This document shows, piece by piece, positions 43,741 through 56,040 of a stretch of 64,000 nucleotides of DNA. This stretch comes from Cycas panzhihuaensis (Eukaryota; Cycadophyta): NCBI GenBank assembly GCA_023213395.1, contig CM041465.1:97595741-97659740 (forward strand), given 5' to 3'. The position numbers and the translations under genes are program-made. A model generated the notes under the pieces. It made no database searches. It was not told where the DNA came from and worked only from the letters and a program-made list of their open reading frames with translations. Numbering within the stretch: the stretch's first letter is position 1; each line of letters opens with the position of its first letter.

Positions 43741-45235
43741 AAATATAAGGACACTAAACCAATTTCACACAGGTGTAATTCTATAAAAAATACTTCATTC
43801 TAATAACATAAAATATAAATTATTCACCAAAATAGATCACCACTTATATATGAGCCTACAAAATGTCTAATGAAAAAGCTATTCTAAACACTAACAAGTC
43901 TAATCTTAATATGAAAAATATAGCAATGTATTGAAACTAATCAATACTACCACACTTCAAGAGTTAATATCATCTAATGGAACAATAAAAAACATAAATA
44001 ACTACACCTAGAACCTCTCACTTATAACTCATAAATTAAGCCATATTTGATGTCATATAATAAAGTATTATCAAGTGTGCCCTTGAGATTTTAATCATTA
44101 ATAAAATAATCTGAAGAATATAAAAAATAAATTGCCTTATTTAATGAAAGAGTACACTTTAATCAACGTATAAAAAATGTCATATTATATATCACTTCTT
44201 AGTGTGTTTCCCAATATCAAAGATTATTCACTTTAGAATATATATGAAAATACCTTTGATAAATGGTCTGCAACTTTGTAACTCCATGATGAATAATGAA
44301 TGATAAAGGCAACCAATATAAGTGTATCTTCTTATATCTCCTAAGTCTCAAGTATACATAAACAATTCACCTATGAGTGCATCCTCATTGTCAACAATCT
44401 CTAAGCATTCTATATCTACTTGAGATGTATCTCCATCTGTGTTGTATTTCAGTTGGGTTGACATCATTTATTATCACTATGAGTGCATCCTCAAGTTTAT
44501 ATCTAGCTAACATCTAAGGATCTCAGTGTGAGTAAGATAATACATAACCCAGTGTCTTAACAACTCTATGTGTTACACTATGGTAGGTGACTTAATCAAT
44601 AATAGGCCTCTTCAATACTATACTTAACCAATGTCTCAATAGGTGGGGGACTATTGATAGACCTATGTAATGCCTTTACCATGGCTTGGTTATTCAATGT
44701 ACTCTCTACAATAGTTATGTCCTCTATCTATGCATCCTTCCATATGATGGTAGCTTGCTTGATCTCAATATAGTAACAAACACTAAGATATATCTTTCAA
44801 ACTAGTAGTTGGATCAACCACAATAGGGGCAACTCAACAAGTGTTAAAATTTCCTTCCACTATAACTCTAGAATCACATATATTATTTCTATAAGTAAGC
44901 ACTCATCATCGACTAACAACTCATTATTTAGAGTTTGCAATGATAAATAACAAATAGGTACCATGTATCTCTGCATAACCATACACCTACAACAAAAGAA
45001 AACAACCTCCTACACTCTTCTATTCACCTCTGAGGATGGTTATTATCCTACAAAATAAATCTAACACCAAGAAGGCACCTAAGATACTCAGACTTTGATG
45101 AATTATGGAACTATGACTACTCTTTTGATTATTAGAGAAATTAATCCTTAGTGAAAGGTTATGCCAATAGTACCTAGAAACCTATGACTTAAACACTCCA
45201 CCCAACACTTTATTACCTATGCATGACCTTCTACT
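43741..45235 (-). other. Copia G2 leader
   Basis: About 1.5 kb without recognisable coding lies between gag and a primer site at 45236. AT-rich. Confidence 0.5.
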
Positions 45236-45247
45236 CTAATACCATAT
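45236..45247 (-). promoter_or_regulatory. Probable primer-binding site of copia G2
   Basis: The minus strand reads TGGTATTAGAGT, the iMet site with a C-to-T change. The adjacent TATAAACAAGC (plus strand) would be the decayed LTR end. Confidence 0.65.
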
Positions 45248-45560
45248 TATAAACAAGCATATAGATATTTATGTACACAACAAGTATGAAAGAAATAAGC
45301 ACATAGAAATAAAATTAATGTAGGAGACCTTTTTAATAAAAACCCACCACAAAATAATAGATTGCATTGATACTTAAAGATTACCTTATAATGGAATTTA
45401 GATCCCTTTAAATAGATCCATAAGTATATCAAATATACATCTATTAACCTATATATAATAATATTTTACATCATAATACCTGTATCATAATAAACCATAT
45501 TAATATTAGTTAAGATAAGTGGTTAAATTACCACTCTAATAGCAATTATACTTGAGTGGC
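45248..45560 (-). repeat. Probable 5' LTR of copia G2
   Basis: This is the sequence directly outside the primer site, where the 5' LTR must lie. No partner copy was found near 30000-30500, so the length and outer end are unknown. Confidence 0.35.
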
Positions 45561-47727
45561 GAGGAGTCAAGCAGATCATTTTCATGCTCAAAAGGCCTTG
45601 AAATCCTCTTGTATTATTAATAGATGAAAGGGGAGGTGAGATGATATGCATAGAATTCAAATAGGTTGAAAATGAGTAAGGGAGATTGATCCCAATCAAT
45701 GTCACAATTAAGGTTAAGCCTTTTAATTAAAAACTTAATCACAAATAACTAAAAGAAGACAACAACAAGTTTTAAGAAAAATAAATAATATAACTCTATA
45801 CTAACAAGTAATCCCTAAAAATCTTACTCAAAATCAATCATGAAGTATGTATAATAAGTACAAAATAATGTAAAGGCAAAGATAAGATCTTAACCTTAAC
45901 ACACATTAAGCGATGGAAGATACTTAAACATATAGAAGTATATTTAAGCCAAAATTTTAAAAGAAGAAATGAAGGACATAAGAGAGTTAATGGAAAATAT
46001 TAGTTAAAATAAGAGGAAGAGTAACACTACCACCAAACTACTTGTAAAATTTAAAAGAGAAGGGAGAAAATTTTAATATTAAGAAGTAATTGATTTTTAA
46101 AATAAATAAGATAATAAATTCATAAAAGAATCCACTCTAACAAGTCAAATCCTTAAGGAAGAGGTCCCCAGTTGATGAGGTAGCATAAGTGATTAATCTA
46201 AAGCACTCTAAGTGACTTCATATCATTGATAACCATAAAAAAGCCACAAAAGTTTTTTCATAAGAAAACAAATGATGTCCACGAGCACTAAACACTCTTA
46301 CAAAACACATATAATCAATTATTAAAATTCAGAGTCGTAAATAATGAAATCTTGAAGTAAAGAAGGCTCATAAAATTAGTGGAGTGACCAAAACATTCCA
46401 TATAAAATGAGCTACTTGGATTAAATAGAGCATTATAGAATGTGATTCTAATAAGAAACCATTATTTTTTTGGCCCATAGTATCCTCAATTACATTTGGT
46501 CTAGTAAGAAAGCTAAATTTGAAAGCAAAATAATGAGAAGATCATGATTTTTTCTAATTTTAGAGTTGTATAGTTGATACCATAAAAATTAAATAAGCTT
46601 TCATCATATTAGCATCATGATACCATTAAGAATAGCACCATAATTTGTGGCATGATGTTACATCTCATCAAAAAATTTAAAGGTTCCTCTATATTTAGTG
46701 ACATAATATTATAATTTAGCCATAAATCTTAATGTAACTAGTGTAAATATGATGTAGTAATATCAATAAATACTAAAAAATATAAAGATAAAGTTTCTTA
46801 GGACAAATAAGGGGATAGATCCATGACAAAGTGTCAAATAAGAAGCTAAGTCATAGAGAAAGAGGGGTGGTTAGTAGTACAAGGAGGACAAGCCTTTGAT
46901 CCCTACATATTAGGGCTATATTTTTCAATCATTAGTGTTATTAGATAAGGGGTTTAAAGTGCAAGTTGATAGCATATAAACTGATTCAAGTTATATTAGT
47001 GAATAGAAACTTTTAAGTTCAAAATTTTAAAGTTATTGACTAATAATAACTTAAATTTTTAAATTTAAAAGTTAAAGGAATACCCCCTTTTTCGAGGTGT
47101 TTCATATATGGACTAGTTCATTTTGGTAGAGAAGTCAAAAGTTAAGATCCAATCATAAAAGTAGAGGTGAAAATAATACTCGATTGTTAATAAGGCTAAA
47201 AATTAGTAAAACATTTATCCTCTTACTATTTCACCATGACCAACCCCTTTTAGTGCAATTAGTTTCTCATCTTATTTTGTTTCCTTAAGTTGCTTAGTAG
47301 TTAGACTTACATTTATTTGCTTGGTTTAATTTAATTAATATTCTTAGTTATCAATTTTATTTTAGGTAGTTATTTACTAGAGAAAGCTTTGACTGTGTGT
47401 TTTACACATTCATTATTTTACTTTATTTTGAATTATTATCAATGGGATGACCACTTTCTATGTGTGATCATGGTGTTATTATCAACTGCTGATTAATCCT
47501 ATAATGTATTTTCATGATTTGTTAGATAATGTTCATTAAATATTTGATAGCACACATGGAATACACGTCAACATTAGACTTTAAGAAGTTGACTTTAACC
47601 ATGTGAAATGATTTTTTTAAATGGTAATTTTAAACACCAAATGTCAGTAGATATTGGGATCCTGACTAAGTCTCAACTATTTATATAGGGGTCATAAGAC
47701 CCTAGGTATTATTTAACATCACTATAA
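45561..47727. other. AT-rich repeat debris, no gene
   Basis: I see no domain signature on either strand. A 61-codon minus frame ending at 45523 (GINLPYSFSTYLNSM...) is unrecognised and probably fortuitous. Confidence 0.4.
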
Positions 47728-47733
47728 TGCCAT

Positions 47734-48307
47734 ATTTACAAGTGATAGTTTATCCTCATGATGGAGTATAATGCCCTTATAGGGCAAGATCCTACCAGTG
47801 GCCAAGGATTATAATAAGGAGGTAAGCATGACATGATATGATACCCCTAGTGAGAGAAAAATGAGTCATAAATGAGAGTAGTTTAAGCTCATTTTAGAGC
47901 TAAGTACCCATCAAAGGTAGAATCCATACCTATGTCAAAGGATAAGATGGGTAATTAGTACAATGTGATGTCATGCCCCTAGTGGAGGTGATGTACATCC
48001 TAAATGAAGGTAGTTTAGGCTCATTTAGAGCAACTATACCTCCATATATTGGGGGGCATATAGGTTAACTTTATAACCTCTTAAGGAATTAGCCATTGAT
48101 GACCTTTTTAAACTTAAGGCCCTCTAATGTAGCAATTTAGTATGCCCTATTGTTTAGGATTTGTAGGACATTGAACGAGACCACCTATTTAGGACTGAAT
48201 TTTGATAATCATTCATGTAAATATTTAATAACTTTGTCCTTAAGAGTTAAGGGTTGTGGCCATATGAGGGCATTATACTCCATCATGAGTTATAAACTAT
48301 CACTTGT

Positions 48308-48311
<4 letters not shown>
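47734..48311. repeat. Inverted repeat with 45-bp arms around a two-unit direct repeat
   Basis: The left arm 47734-47777 (ATTTACAAGTGATAGTTTAT to TATAATGCCCT) is the reverse complement of the right arm 48267-48311, with about two differences. Between the arms are two related units of about 131 bp (roughly 47835-47965 and 47966-48095). Each has ATGCCCCTAGTG- and TAGTTTAGGCTC-type motifs. Confidence 0.88.

Positions 48312-48384
<73 letters not shown>
48312..48384. repeat. (TA)n microsatellite
   Basis: About 70 bp of alternating TA directly abuts the right arm of the inverted repeat. The open frame across it (48150-48434) is an artefact of the repeat. Confidence 0.97.
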
Positions 48385-48385
<1 letters not shown>

Positions 48386-49059
48386 TATACAATCCCTAAA
48401 ATTACCCAAAATAAATATGTGTTTACTTATATAATTCCATACCCATAGGGTGTGATCTTCCTTTGTGCCCATAGTAATAATCTATACTCTATAGTGAGAT
48501 TATCCTCCTCTCCTATTGGCATTCTTTATGGGGGCATGAGACTCTCCCACAAGTATCAATTGGTACCATGATGCACAATGTCATGCCACGTAAATGACAA
48601 CAGAAGTTGTGATTATATTTTATGTGTTATATGTGCTATGATGCCATATATAAGAGTAATATCAACTCAACAATACATAAAAATAACATCTACATGAAGA
48701 TGATAAAGTGAATCTATATACATCCACATAAAAGCACAGAGGAATGAAAAAATGAGGAAGCTCAAATCGAATCCTATATATGTACATATAAAAATATAAT
48801 ATATGAGTATATATATAATACTCCACAAGGGAGCTAGAATTCTTATAGGGGTGTATAATTACCTAATTAGGCTACATGATATATGAACATATGCCCTTGG
48901 AGGTCTAGCTTACCTCTACTACAAACCCCTAATACATATTGTTGCCTCATGGTGTATTTCCCTTCCTGTGAGCTAACCTCCTCTCTAGTGTCTAAGTGCT
49001 ACCTGCTAAACTATGCTTTAGATGTTGTGATGGCCCCATTTCACTCTCCTCGTCTCTCA
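48385..49059. other. AT-rich interval, no gene
   Basis: I recognise nothing except short direct similarities to nearby repeat debris. Confidence 0.35.
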
Positions 49060-49480
49060 TTCACGGATGCATCAAAGCTATTGAAGTCCTGCTCTAACTA
49101 TGCGTTGATTAGGTTCTGATCTAGTCCACTAGGTGGTCATATTAGGATAGAAGGTGGTCCTTATCTTGCCAAATCTCCTCCTTATCTTGGAAGACCTCCT
49201 CCTTCTCTTGTTAGACCTCCTTTAATCTACCTTAAACCTCATCTAACCTCCCTCATAGTTCTATGATATATACCTCTACTCTAGGGACCACCTCAAGTGG
49301 TATTGTTGTAATAAGGGGAACCATCTCCTCTCATCGGCCCTCTACCTCTTGGATCCTCCCTTAGGGATCATGATGCTTGACTATCAAAATCTCCATAACT
49401 CTCATTAAAGGGGTAAATACCATTATATAGGGTTACATTGATCATTGATGTTTGAGATAGAGCTCTTCTTCACTCTTGAC
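49060..49480 (-). pseudogene. Coiled-coil gag-like relic
   Basis: On the minus strand the frame reads EEMVPLITTIPLEVVPRVEV, then YIIEL, stop, GRLDEV, stop, GRLKEV, stop, QEKEEVFQDKEEIWQDKDH. Heptad-like Glu/Lys/Leu spacing indicates a coiled coil. The TGA and TAG stops sit where Arg or Gln would fit, consistent with deamination. Coiled coils of this type occur in plant gypsy (Tat-like) gag proteins, but I have no second diagnostic motif here. The part 49323-49446 recurs at 31986-32110. Confidence 0.45.
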
Positions 49481-51608
49481 AATTTTTCCCTTCACATATC
49501 AGTGCTTATAGTCCATTTTAGGATCTCACAATGTTGATCTCATATTTCATACCCATGATGGCCCATTCCACATTGTGTATTACTTGATCCCTACTCTCTT
49601 ATCATGTTTTATGCCTTTGTTTACTCTTTAAGATCATCTTTTATCCATATAACACCACCCATAGCTCCATCCTCCATTATTATAAACTTCTACTAGCCAT
49701 ATTATCAACTCGTGGGTCCTCTTTGCTTTTAGCATGCCCATTGATTAATGTCTAAGTGCCCTTATCTCCCCCATATCAATGTTAGTTGTATATTAACCTG
49801 CTTATGTATTATTTGCCTTATTAGCTTGTGGTTCCACTTCATGATTTTAGTCTTATCTATTTGTCACCCTAGCTGACTCATTGCTTATATATGAGTCTCT
49901 TTTAAGTTTCTCCTATTTGGCCTCTATTATAACAAGAAGTCTTAGTTCTTAATAGTCACTGACTTGAGGACCTTATTCTATGCATGTCTCATGATAGGCA
50001 CTCAAGGTATTCATTTAACGTATCCATCATACCCTATAATTTGAACCCTCCTCACCTACTTCTCATGGTTTAGTTGTGCCCTCTATTAAAGCATAGATAA
50101 TATAATGAGCTTGCTTGGATTTCCCATGGTTTAACTTACCACCACATCTACTTCATACTATCTAGGCTATATACAAATATTCTCCCTTAAGGCAAAAGAA
50201 AAGAAAAAAAAACCAAAAGAGAGAGAGAAGGAAAGAAAAAAAATAAAAATATAATATATATGTGTGCGTGTTTTGATTAGGGGAGTATATCTACCACCAC
50301 ATACTTGGCATCTAGGGAAGTTGTGTGGCAATCTCATCTCTACCTATGGTTTATAGGTTGCATCTAGTTCATTAGGTTATTTAGGACCTTTGAATCTAGT
50401 TGCATGGACTTGTAGTGGTCTTAATTATGAACAAAACCTATATGGCATGGCTACATCTTGTGATGGGTCCTAAAAGAGGTTATGAGATTGGAATATAGTC
50501 ACTCTTAAGGATGAAGTTTTACTTACCATCTTAGTCAAATTATACATACCAACTTAAGTCCTTATGATGTTGGTTAATTCCTTCCACCTCCCTTTATTCA
50601 GTGAGCCTACCCTAAGTTGCCCTTGCATCTATCTCCATGTCATTAATCATCCACACCAATAGGGGTAGTTGTAGGAATCTTGGGTCTTTTACTATAATAT
50701 GCACCATTTAAGATCGCTTAAGGCATACTCTCATCTATTATGTAGTCTATTTACTTATTTCCACCAATAAAATAAATAAGTATACTACTATTATAAGGGT
50801 CTTGATTGATGCCTTGCATATCTATTCTGGTTTTCTTGTGTTACATTGTGACTCCTAACTCATTATATCTAAGATCACATATATCTACCAAGTTCATTGC
50901 CTATAATTAAGATCCCTTTTTAACCATGGTAGGTCCATTTTGGTATAATTCTCTTCTATCTCTATTTATCACATCCCATGAGAACTTGATATCGAGATTG
51001 ATAGATTAGTGGCCTTCATCCTTGAGTGTCATTTTCCACTAGTAGGTAACCCCATTTTGATTCAATGAGCCTCCTATTAAGACACATACTTAGGAGGAAT
51101 CCCTCCTAGCCCCACCTTTAAGGGGCACTCACTAAAGAGGTTAAACTATAGTGATAACCCCAAGCACTCTTAGCCTACCTTAGAAGCTTGGCTAAGCTAC
51201 CAACTTCCCTTATACTCTAGTAAGAGCCTAAACTGCCACCTATTCTTCAAAATGAAGGTAAACTACCTTATATATTTGTATATATTTGAGTAGGTTATGG
51301 CCCTCCTAAGGTATACTACTCCTTCATGCCCATGACCTCTTCTCTTTTATTATTATCTGGTTATTTCATTACTTGCCCATTTATTTTTCATATAAAATCT
51401 AATTGTAAACCTATAAAAATAATATAAAACCACCAAAAATCTAAAAAATAAAAAATAAAAACCACAAAATAAAAAAATAAAAAAAACTTATAAAACACTC
51501 AAAAACTTAAAAACAATATAAAACTACAAAACATAAGAAAAATATAAACACTAAAAAAACTAAAAATTTGGCTCTAAGATGACCCTAAATAACTCTTCCT
51601 CTGAAATG
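49481..51608. other. Old repeat sequence, no gene recognised
   Basis: AT-rich with pyrimidine-rich tracts. The motif GAGCCTAAACTGCC at 51224-51237 is the reverse complement of the 'GGTAGTTTAGGCTC' motif of the element C array and of 48009-48022. A-rich low-complexity sequence lies at 51415-51555. Confidence 0.45.
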
Positions 51609-51927
51609 TGACCATTAACAAGATTAAATTATGGCATTCCATCTTGCCCATTAAGTCTCTCCTTTGATATTTGATGCACCACTTTATATATCTAAGGCTT
51701 GGGGCTTCTAAGGCCTACCTTGGGCTATGTTACCCATTTTGGCTTATTATTGGGATATACCTTAACTAGTTGATACCCCTACTCGTAATTGCTTAGGTCC
51801 CTTATGACCATTGACCTATTAGGATTAACCTAATCATTAAGCCATCATCCTACTTAGCTCATATACCTTCAACATAGTTTCCCTAAGAGGCTAAACTAAG
51901 GGTAACACCCCCTAATCATCTAGAAAT
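51609..51927 (+). repeat. Long repeat J1, first part
   Basis: It begins TGACCATTAAC and is homologous to J2 from 61887 (TGGCCACTAATGAGG...). It is interrupted at 51927 by copia I and continues at 59331. The repeat behaves like an old LTR, but the strand and class are not certain. Confidence 0.6.
51923..51927. repeat. Target-site duplication of copia I, left
   Basis: GAAAT here corresponds to GTAAT at 59331-59335. Four of five bases match, and J2 aligns as CTAATAAGG at the same place. Confidence 0.6.
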
Positions 51928-52230
51928 TATTAGATGAAGGATCTAGTTGTCACACTCCACTACACTAAAGCAATGACATATAATAAGAGCAAAATGAAGA
52001 GAACAAGATTAAGAGTAAAAATGAGGGGTGAGAATTATGACTTCCTTTTATTTTTAGCCATATATATTAGAGGATGTATATTAGAGTTTCTAAAGGAGTT
52101 TCTTGCCTAATGACATAATCCCAAAATTACACTTAAATGTAAATGAAATTACATTTAACTATTTGACTTAGCTAACCTAAAGTCACCTTCATATAATTAA
52201 TTTAATGACCTTGATACATTAACATCCATC
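51928..52230 (-). repeat. 3' LTR of copia I
   Basis: A 303-bp LTR (plus strand TATTAGATGAAGG to ACATCCATCA) homologous to 59027-59330 and, reversed, to 679-984. On the minus strand TTAAGGGGGGGAT, its polypurine tract, precedes it at 52231-52243. Confidence 0.9.
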
Positions 52231-52699
52231 AATCCCCCCCTTAATGGTAAAAGGTCATTATGATAAAATCTATTCTATGAGATCTTCATTTAAGCCTCAT
52301 TATTATATTAACACTTTTGTGGGAAAATCCTCATGGGGAATAAAAACCCATGAACTTTTTAAGATCTATAGCCTCTTAAATTAAAATGGATAAGGTGGCT
52401 CTTGATGTAGCCTAATAGCCAAGCAACTTGAATGTGTATCTTGATCTACTAAGTCTCCATATATTATTTGGTCATCTCCCATACCCTTTTAGGTTTCCAT
52501 AGGTTTTAATTTATCAAGACTAGTACAACCCTTATCCTTCTGTACCCGCAAAGGATTTTTATAAATATGATAGGGCAGAGACTTACTCTTATTCTTTTAT
52601 GCCCATAAGGGATTTTCACAAATGGAATAGAGTATAATGATCCTATTATCATCTCCTATAATCAGTTAGAGATGGATGCCCATAGGTCGAGCAACCTAT

Positions 52700-53250
52700 A
52701 GAACTATTCAAACTTCACCCTTTACAGTGATTTAGTAAAGATATCAGTCACTTGATCTGATATGGGGTAGTACTCTAGTTAAATTATACTTTCATGAACT
52801 AGTTCTCAAATCCTGTGGAATTTTATACTTATCTATTTGGTATGATTGTGAAATATAGGAACTTTTACCATGTGGATTATTGATTGATTACCCACATGAA
52901 GGTTATTAGGACTTGTTTGGGTAATATTTAATGTTTACAATAATTTCCTAAGCCATATCACCTCCTTATTGGTCTCATAAGTAGTAATATATTTAATTTC
53001 GGTAGTTGAATTAGCAATTATCTTCTACCATCTAGATCTCCATGATATTACTGTTATTCTAAGAAACTTTACATACCTAGACATGGATCTCCTTATGTCT
53101 TTATCTCTGGGAAAGTCCATATCTGTGTATGCATATAGTTTAAACTCTAAATTAGGTTCATATAGTAAACCATATTTGTTGGTCATCTTAAGATACCTCA
53201 ACACTCACACTACTACCTATCAATGATTTTACTTAGGATTTATCATATAA
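52700..53250 (-). pseudogene. Copia I RNase H
   Basis: The broken minus frame shows LRYLKMTNKYGLLYEPNLEF and YAYTDMDFPRDKDIRRSMSR. It continues with STTEIKYITTYETNKEVIWL, then NLHVGNQSIIHMVKVPIFHN, and EYYPISDQVTDIFTKSL. These are copia RNase H blocks in order. The expected Asp of the C-[DE]-N-Q block reads VGNQ, one lost catalytic residue. Several Trp and Gln positions are stops. Confidence 0.8.
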
Positions 53251-54230
53251 TAGGTAAGAACATCGATAGAGTGTGTAATATCAGGTCTTATATTAGTAGT
53301 ATAGATGAGACTACCTACAAGATACCTGTAAAGTATTGCATATACCTCTCGATCATTACCATTAACTATTAATTTAATAATGGGTTCTATTAGAGTGGCT
53401 ATAATTTAAGCATCTTCTAACTAAAACTTTGTTAGAAGATCGTTGATGTACTTTTCTTAAGAAAGAAATATTTTACAATCTTTCTGAGTGACTTTAATTC
53501 CCAAGTAGTATTTCATCAACCCAAGGTCAAAAAATTCAAATGTTTTAACTAAGTCCTTCTTTAGCTAGTTGATTGCCTGTTCATTATTCCTATTATAAGC
53601 ATATCATCCACAAAGATTAAGAGATAAGTAACTTTATCTTTTTGGTGTTTGATGAATAATGTTACATCTATATCCTAGTAGTCACAAATCTCATATTCAA
53701 GTTACATCATTCTTTTTGCAAACTTGGTGAACCAAGCATGAGGGATTTGTTTAATATTGTACAAAGATTTTTTGAGGATGTACAACTTATGCTCTAGACT
53801 AGCAATCTCAAATCCTTTAGGCTGAGACATGTAGATTTCTTCTTCAAGATCACAATTGAGAAATGCAGTTTTTACATTAAACTGGTGAATCTTTTAGCCC
53901 TATTATTTTGCCAAGGCCACAAGAGTTTTGATTGTGGGCCACTTAGTTATAGGTACAAAGACTTCAATGTAGTCGATGCCTTCCCTTTATGTGAATCCCT
54001 TTCTACCAATCTCACCTTATATTTTTCAAGGGTACCATCAGATCTATATTTATTTTTATACACCCATTTATTTTAAACTACCTTTCTTCTAAGTGGTACG
54101 TCAATGAGCTCCCATGTATAGTTTTTATAAGAGATTAATACTCTTCATTTATGGCATTCCTCCAAGCTATGTGTTTTATAGGTTCTTGGTATAAGAGGGG
54201 CTTTTCATTGAGAGAAAGATGCAGTTATGC
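53251..54230 (-). pseudogene. Copia I reverse transcriptase
   Basis: An RVT_2 polymerase. The frame at about 53880-53700 reads VKTAFLNCDLEEEIYMSQPK and then GFEIASLEHKLYILKKSLYN and IKQIPHAWFTKF. The catalytic box LLIFVDDMLIIG lies at about 53590-53625 with both Asp intact. The downstream thumb region is broken by many stops. The upstream entry region, about 54080-54230, is only faintly readable. Confidence 0.85.
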
Positions 54231-55700
54231 TAGTTCTAACTCAATTAAAAGTGATTCCTAAATTTTGGCTTTCTAGGCACTTTGAGTGCTAATTTTACCT
54301 ATATCATTAGGTCGTATATCCTTATTTAGCTAATGGGCTTTACGAGAACCTCAAGTTGGGAATGAGGTCTTAATTTCTCCAACCACATAGTCTTTGTTTA
54401 GATCTTGAAAAGGATCATTTTACATATTTATTAAAGAGGATGTTGACACAACTAAAAAACATGGTCTCTCTTCCACTACTTTTCCTTTGTCAACTCTACT
54501 ATTCTTGAATGGTGGTGCATGATATGCACTCATTGGTTGAGAGTCACAACTACTATCCTTCATGGATCTATTATCAAATTCCAATAGTTTAAGTAACTCT
54601 TAAGTGTCTCCTCCCCCAAAATTTTAAAATATGTACATCATATTAAGTAGTATCATAATAATGGCAGTCTGGTATTTTAAAGTCTAATTATAATATTTGA
54701 TCCTCTATTTTAGTAAACACCACATCTCTAGTGATAATAATATTCCACTATGAAGGTATAAAATCCTTCTACCTTTTCTTATCCATAGGGTATCCAACAA
54801 AGATGCCTTTAAGTGCCATAGGCTAGAGTTTGTTTCTATCTTCATCTAGTATATGGGCATAATACATTAAGCCAAATATTTTGAAGTGGTAGGTAATGGG
54901 GCCTGCCTAGTCCACTTTTCATTAGGAGAAGTTCCTCTTTTAGATAGGTTGATAGCATTCATGCAATAACCAACTATCTAAATTACTTCTACCCATAAGT
55001 AAGTAAGTACATTTTTATAAACTAATATAGCTTAAGCCATATTCATAATAAACTTATTCATATGCTTGGCAACTCTATTCTATTGGGTGCTGCCTACTAT
55101 TATAATATGATGCTTAATACCTTTGTCTTGTAGATAGGTTTCAAACTTAATAGAGGTATATTCTCCACTATTATCTAATCATAGATACTTAATTTAATAA
55201 TCTTACTCCTTTTTAGTGCAAGCTTTAAAAGCTTTAAAGACACTAAATGCCTCATCTTTCCTAGTTAAAAAAGCCATCTATAGTTTTTTAGTAAAATCAT
55301 CAATGAAGGATATATAATATAATTTCTACTTCAATGATGGAATGGCCATTAGTTTGCATAAATCAAAGTGTACCAATTGAAGATGATAACTTGATTTCCA
55401 CTAACTATTGATAAAGGGCTATTTATAAGATTTGGATATGATATATGATTTATATTTAAAGGGCTTGGAGGAGAACTCTGACAGACCTAGAAGGGTATAA
55501 TAAAGATCTCTAAGTCGATTGATACGAACATAGCCCATATGAGCATGCCAAATAGCTTCTAAGGATAGCTTAAGGTGTGTCAAAGTGGTATTAAAAGTAA
55601 AGTCTTCATCAACTCCATGGCTTTTAATACAATTGGGTTTAGAAAATAGGGAGTTATTCAACTTAAATAATTTGCCAATAGGCTTTCCAGTCAAGACCAC
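54231..55700 (-). pseudogene. Copia I integrase
   Basis: The pre-integrase zinc region reads LEAIWHAHMGYVRINRLRDL in the frame starting at 55700. His-His spacing is kept only partly: GY replaces GH. The core that follows (about 55400-55100) is heavily broken. I could not read a full DDE triad. The order protease, this domain, then RT supports the call. Confidence 0.65.
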
Positions 55701-56040
55701 TCAATTTATTAGAGGGTAAATAACTTAGATGGTTTGGTCATTTATAGTAACACTAAGATCAAATCCATAGGAGATAAAAGTGGATAAGGAGAGTAGGTTT
55801 TGTTTCGAATTAAAAATATATAGGACATCAAATAATGTAAAATCTCTCAAGCCTAAGAGTTTAACATGTATGTTTCTAACACCTTTAACCGGTTGTTGGG
55901 ATTCATTAGCCATGTGAATGACACCATATACATTAGAATCAAAAGTTTGATATAGATCTTAATTGCAGGTCATATGCTATGTCGCTCCTATATCCATGAT
56001 CCATGAGGAGGTGTTTGAAGTATACTGTTTACATCTCCAA
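55701..56040 (-). pseudogene. Copia I protease
   Basis: The frame reads SWIMDIGAT, stop, HMTCN (about 55965-56005). It continues to LGLRDFTLFDVLYIFNSKQN and LLSLSTFISYGFDL (55913-55725), the usual copia protease end. Ile replaces Ser or Thr in the active site, and TAG precedes HMT. Both features are shared with copia A at 19140-19180. Confidence 0.8.

Noticed and set aside
48150-48434. 94-codon plus-strand open frame
   Set aside because: About 22 codons are Tyr-Ile from the TA microsatellite. It is an artefact of low complexity.
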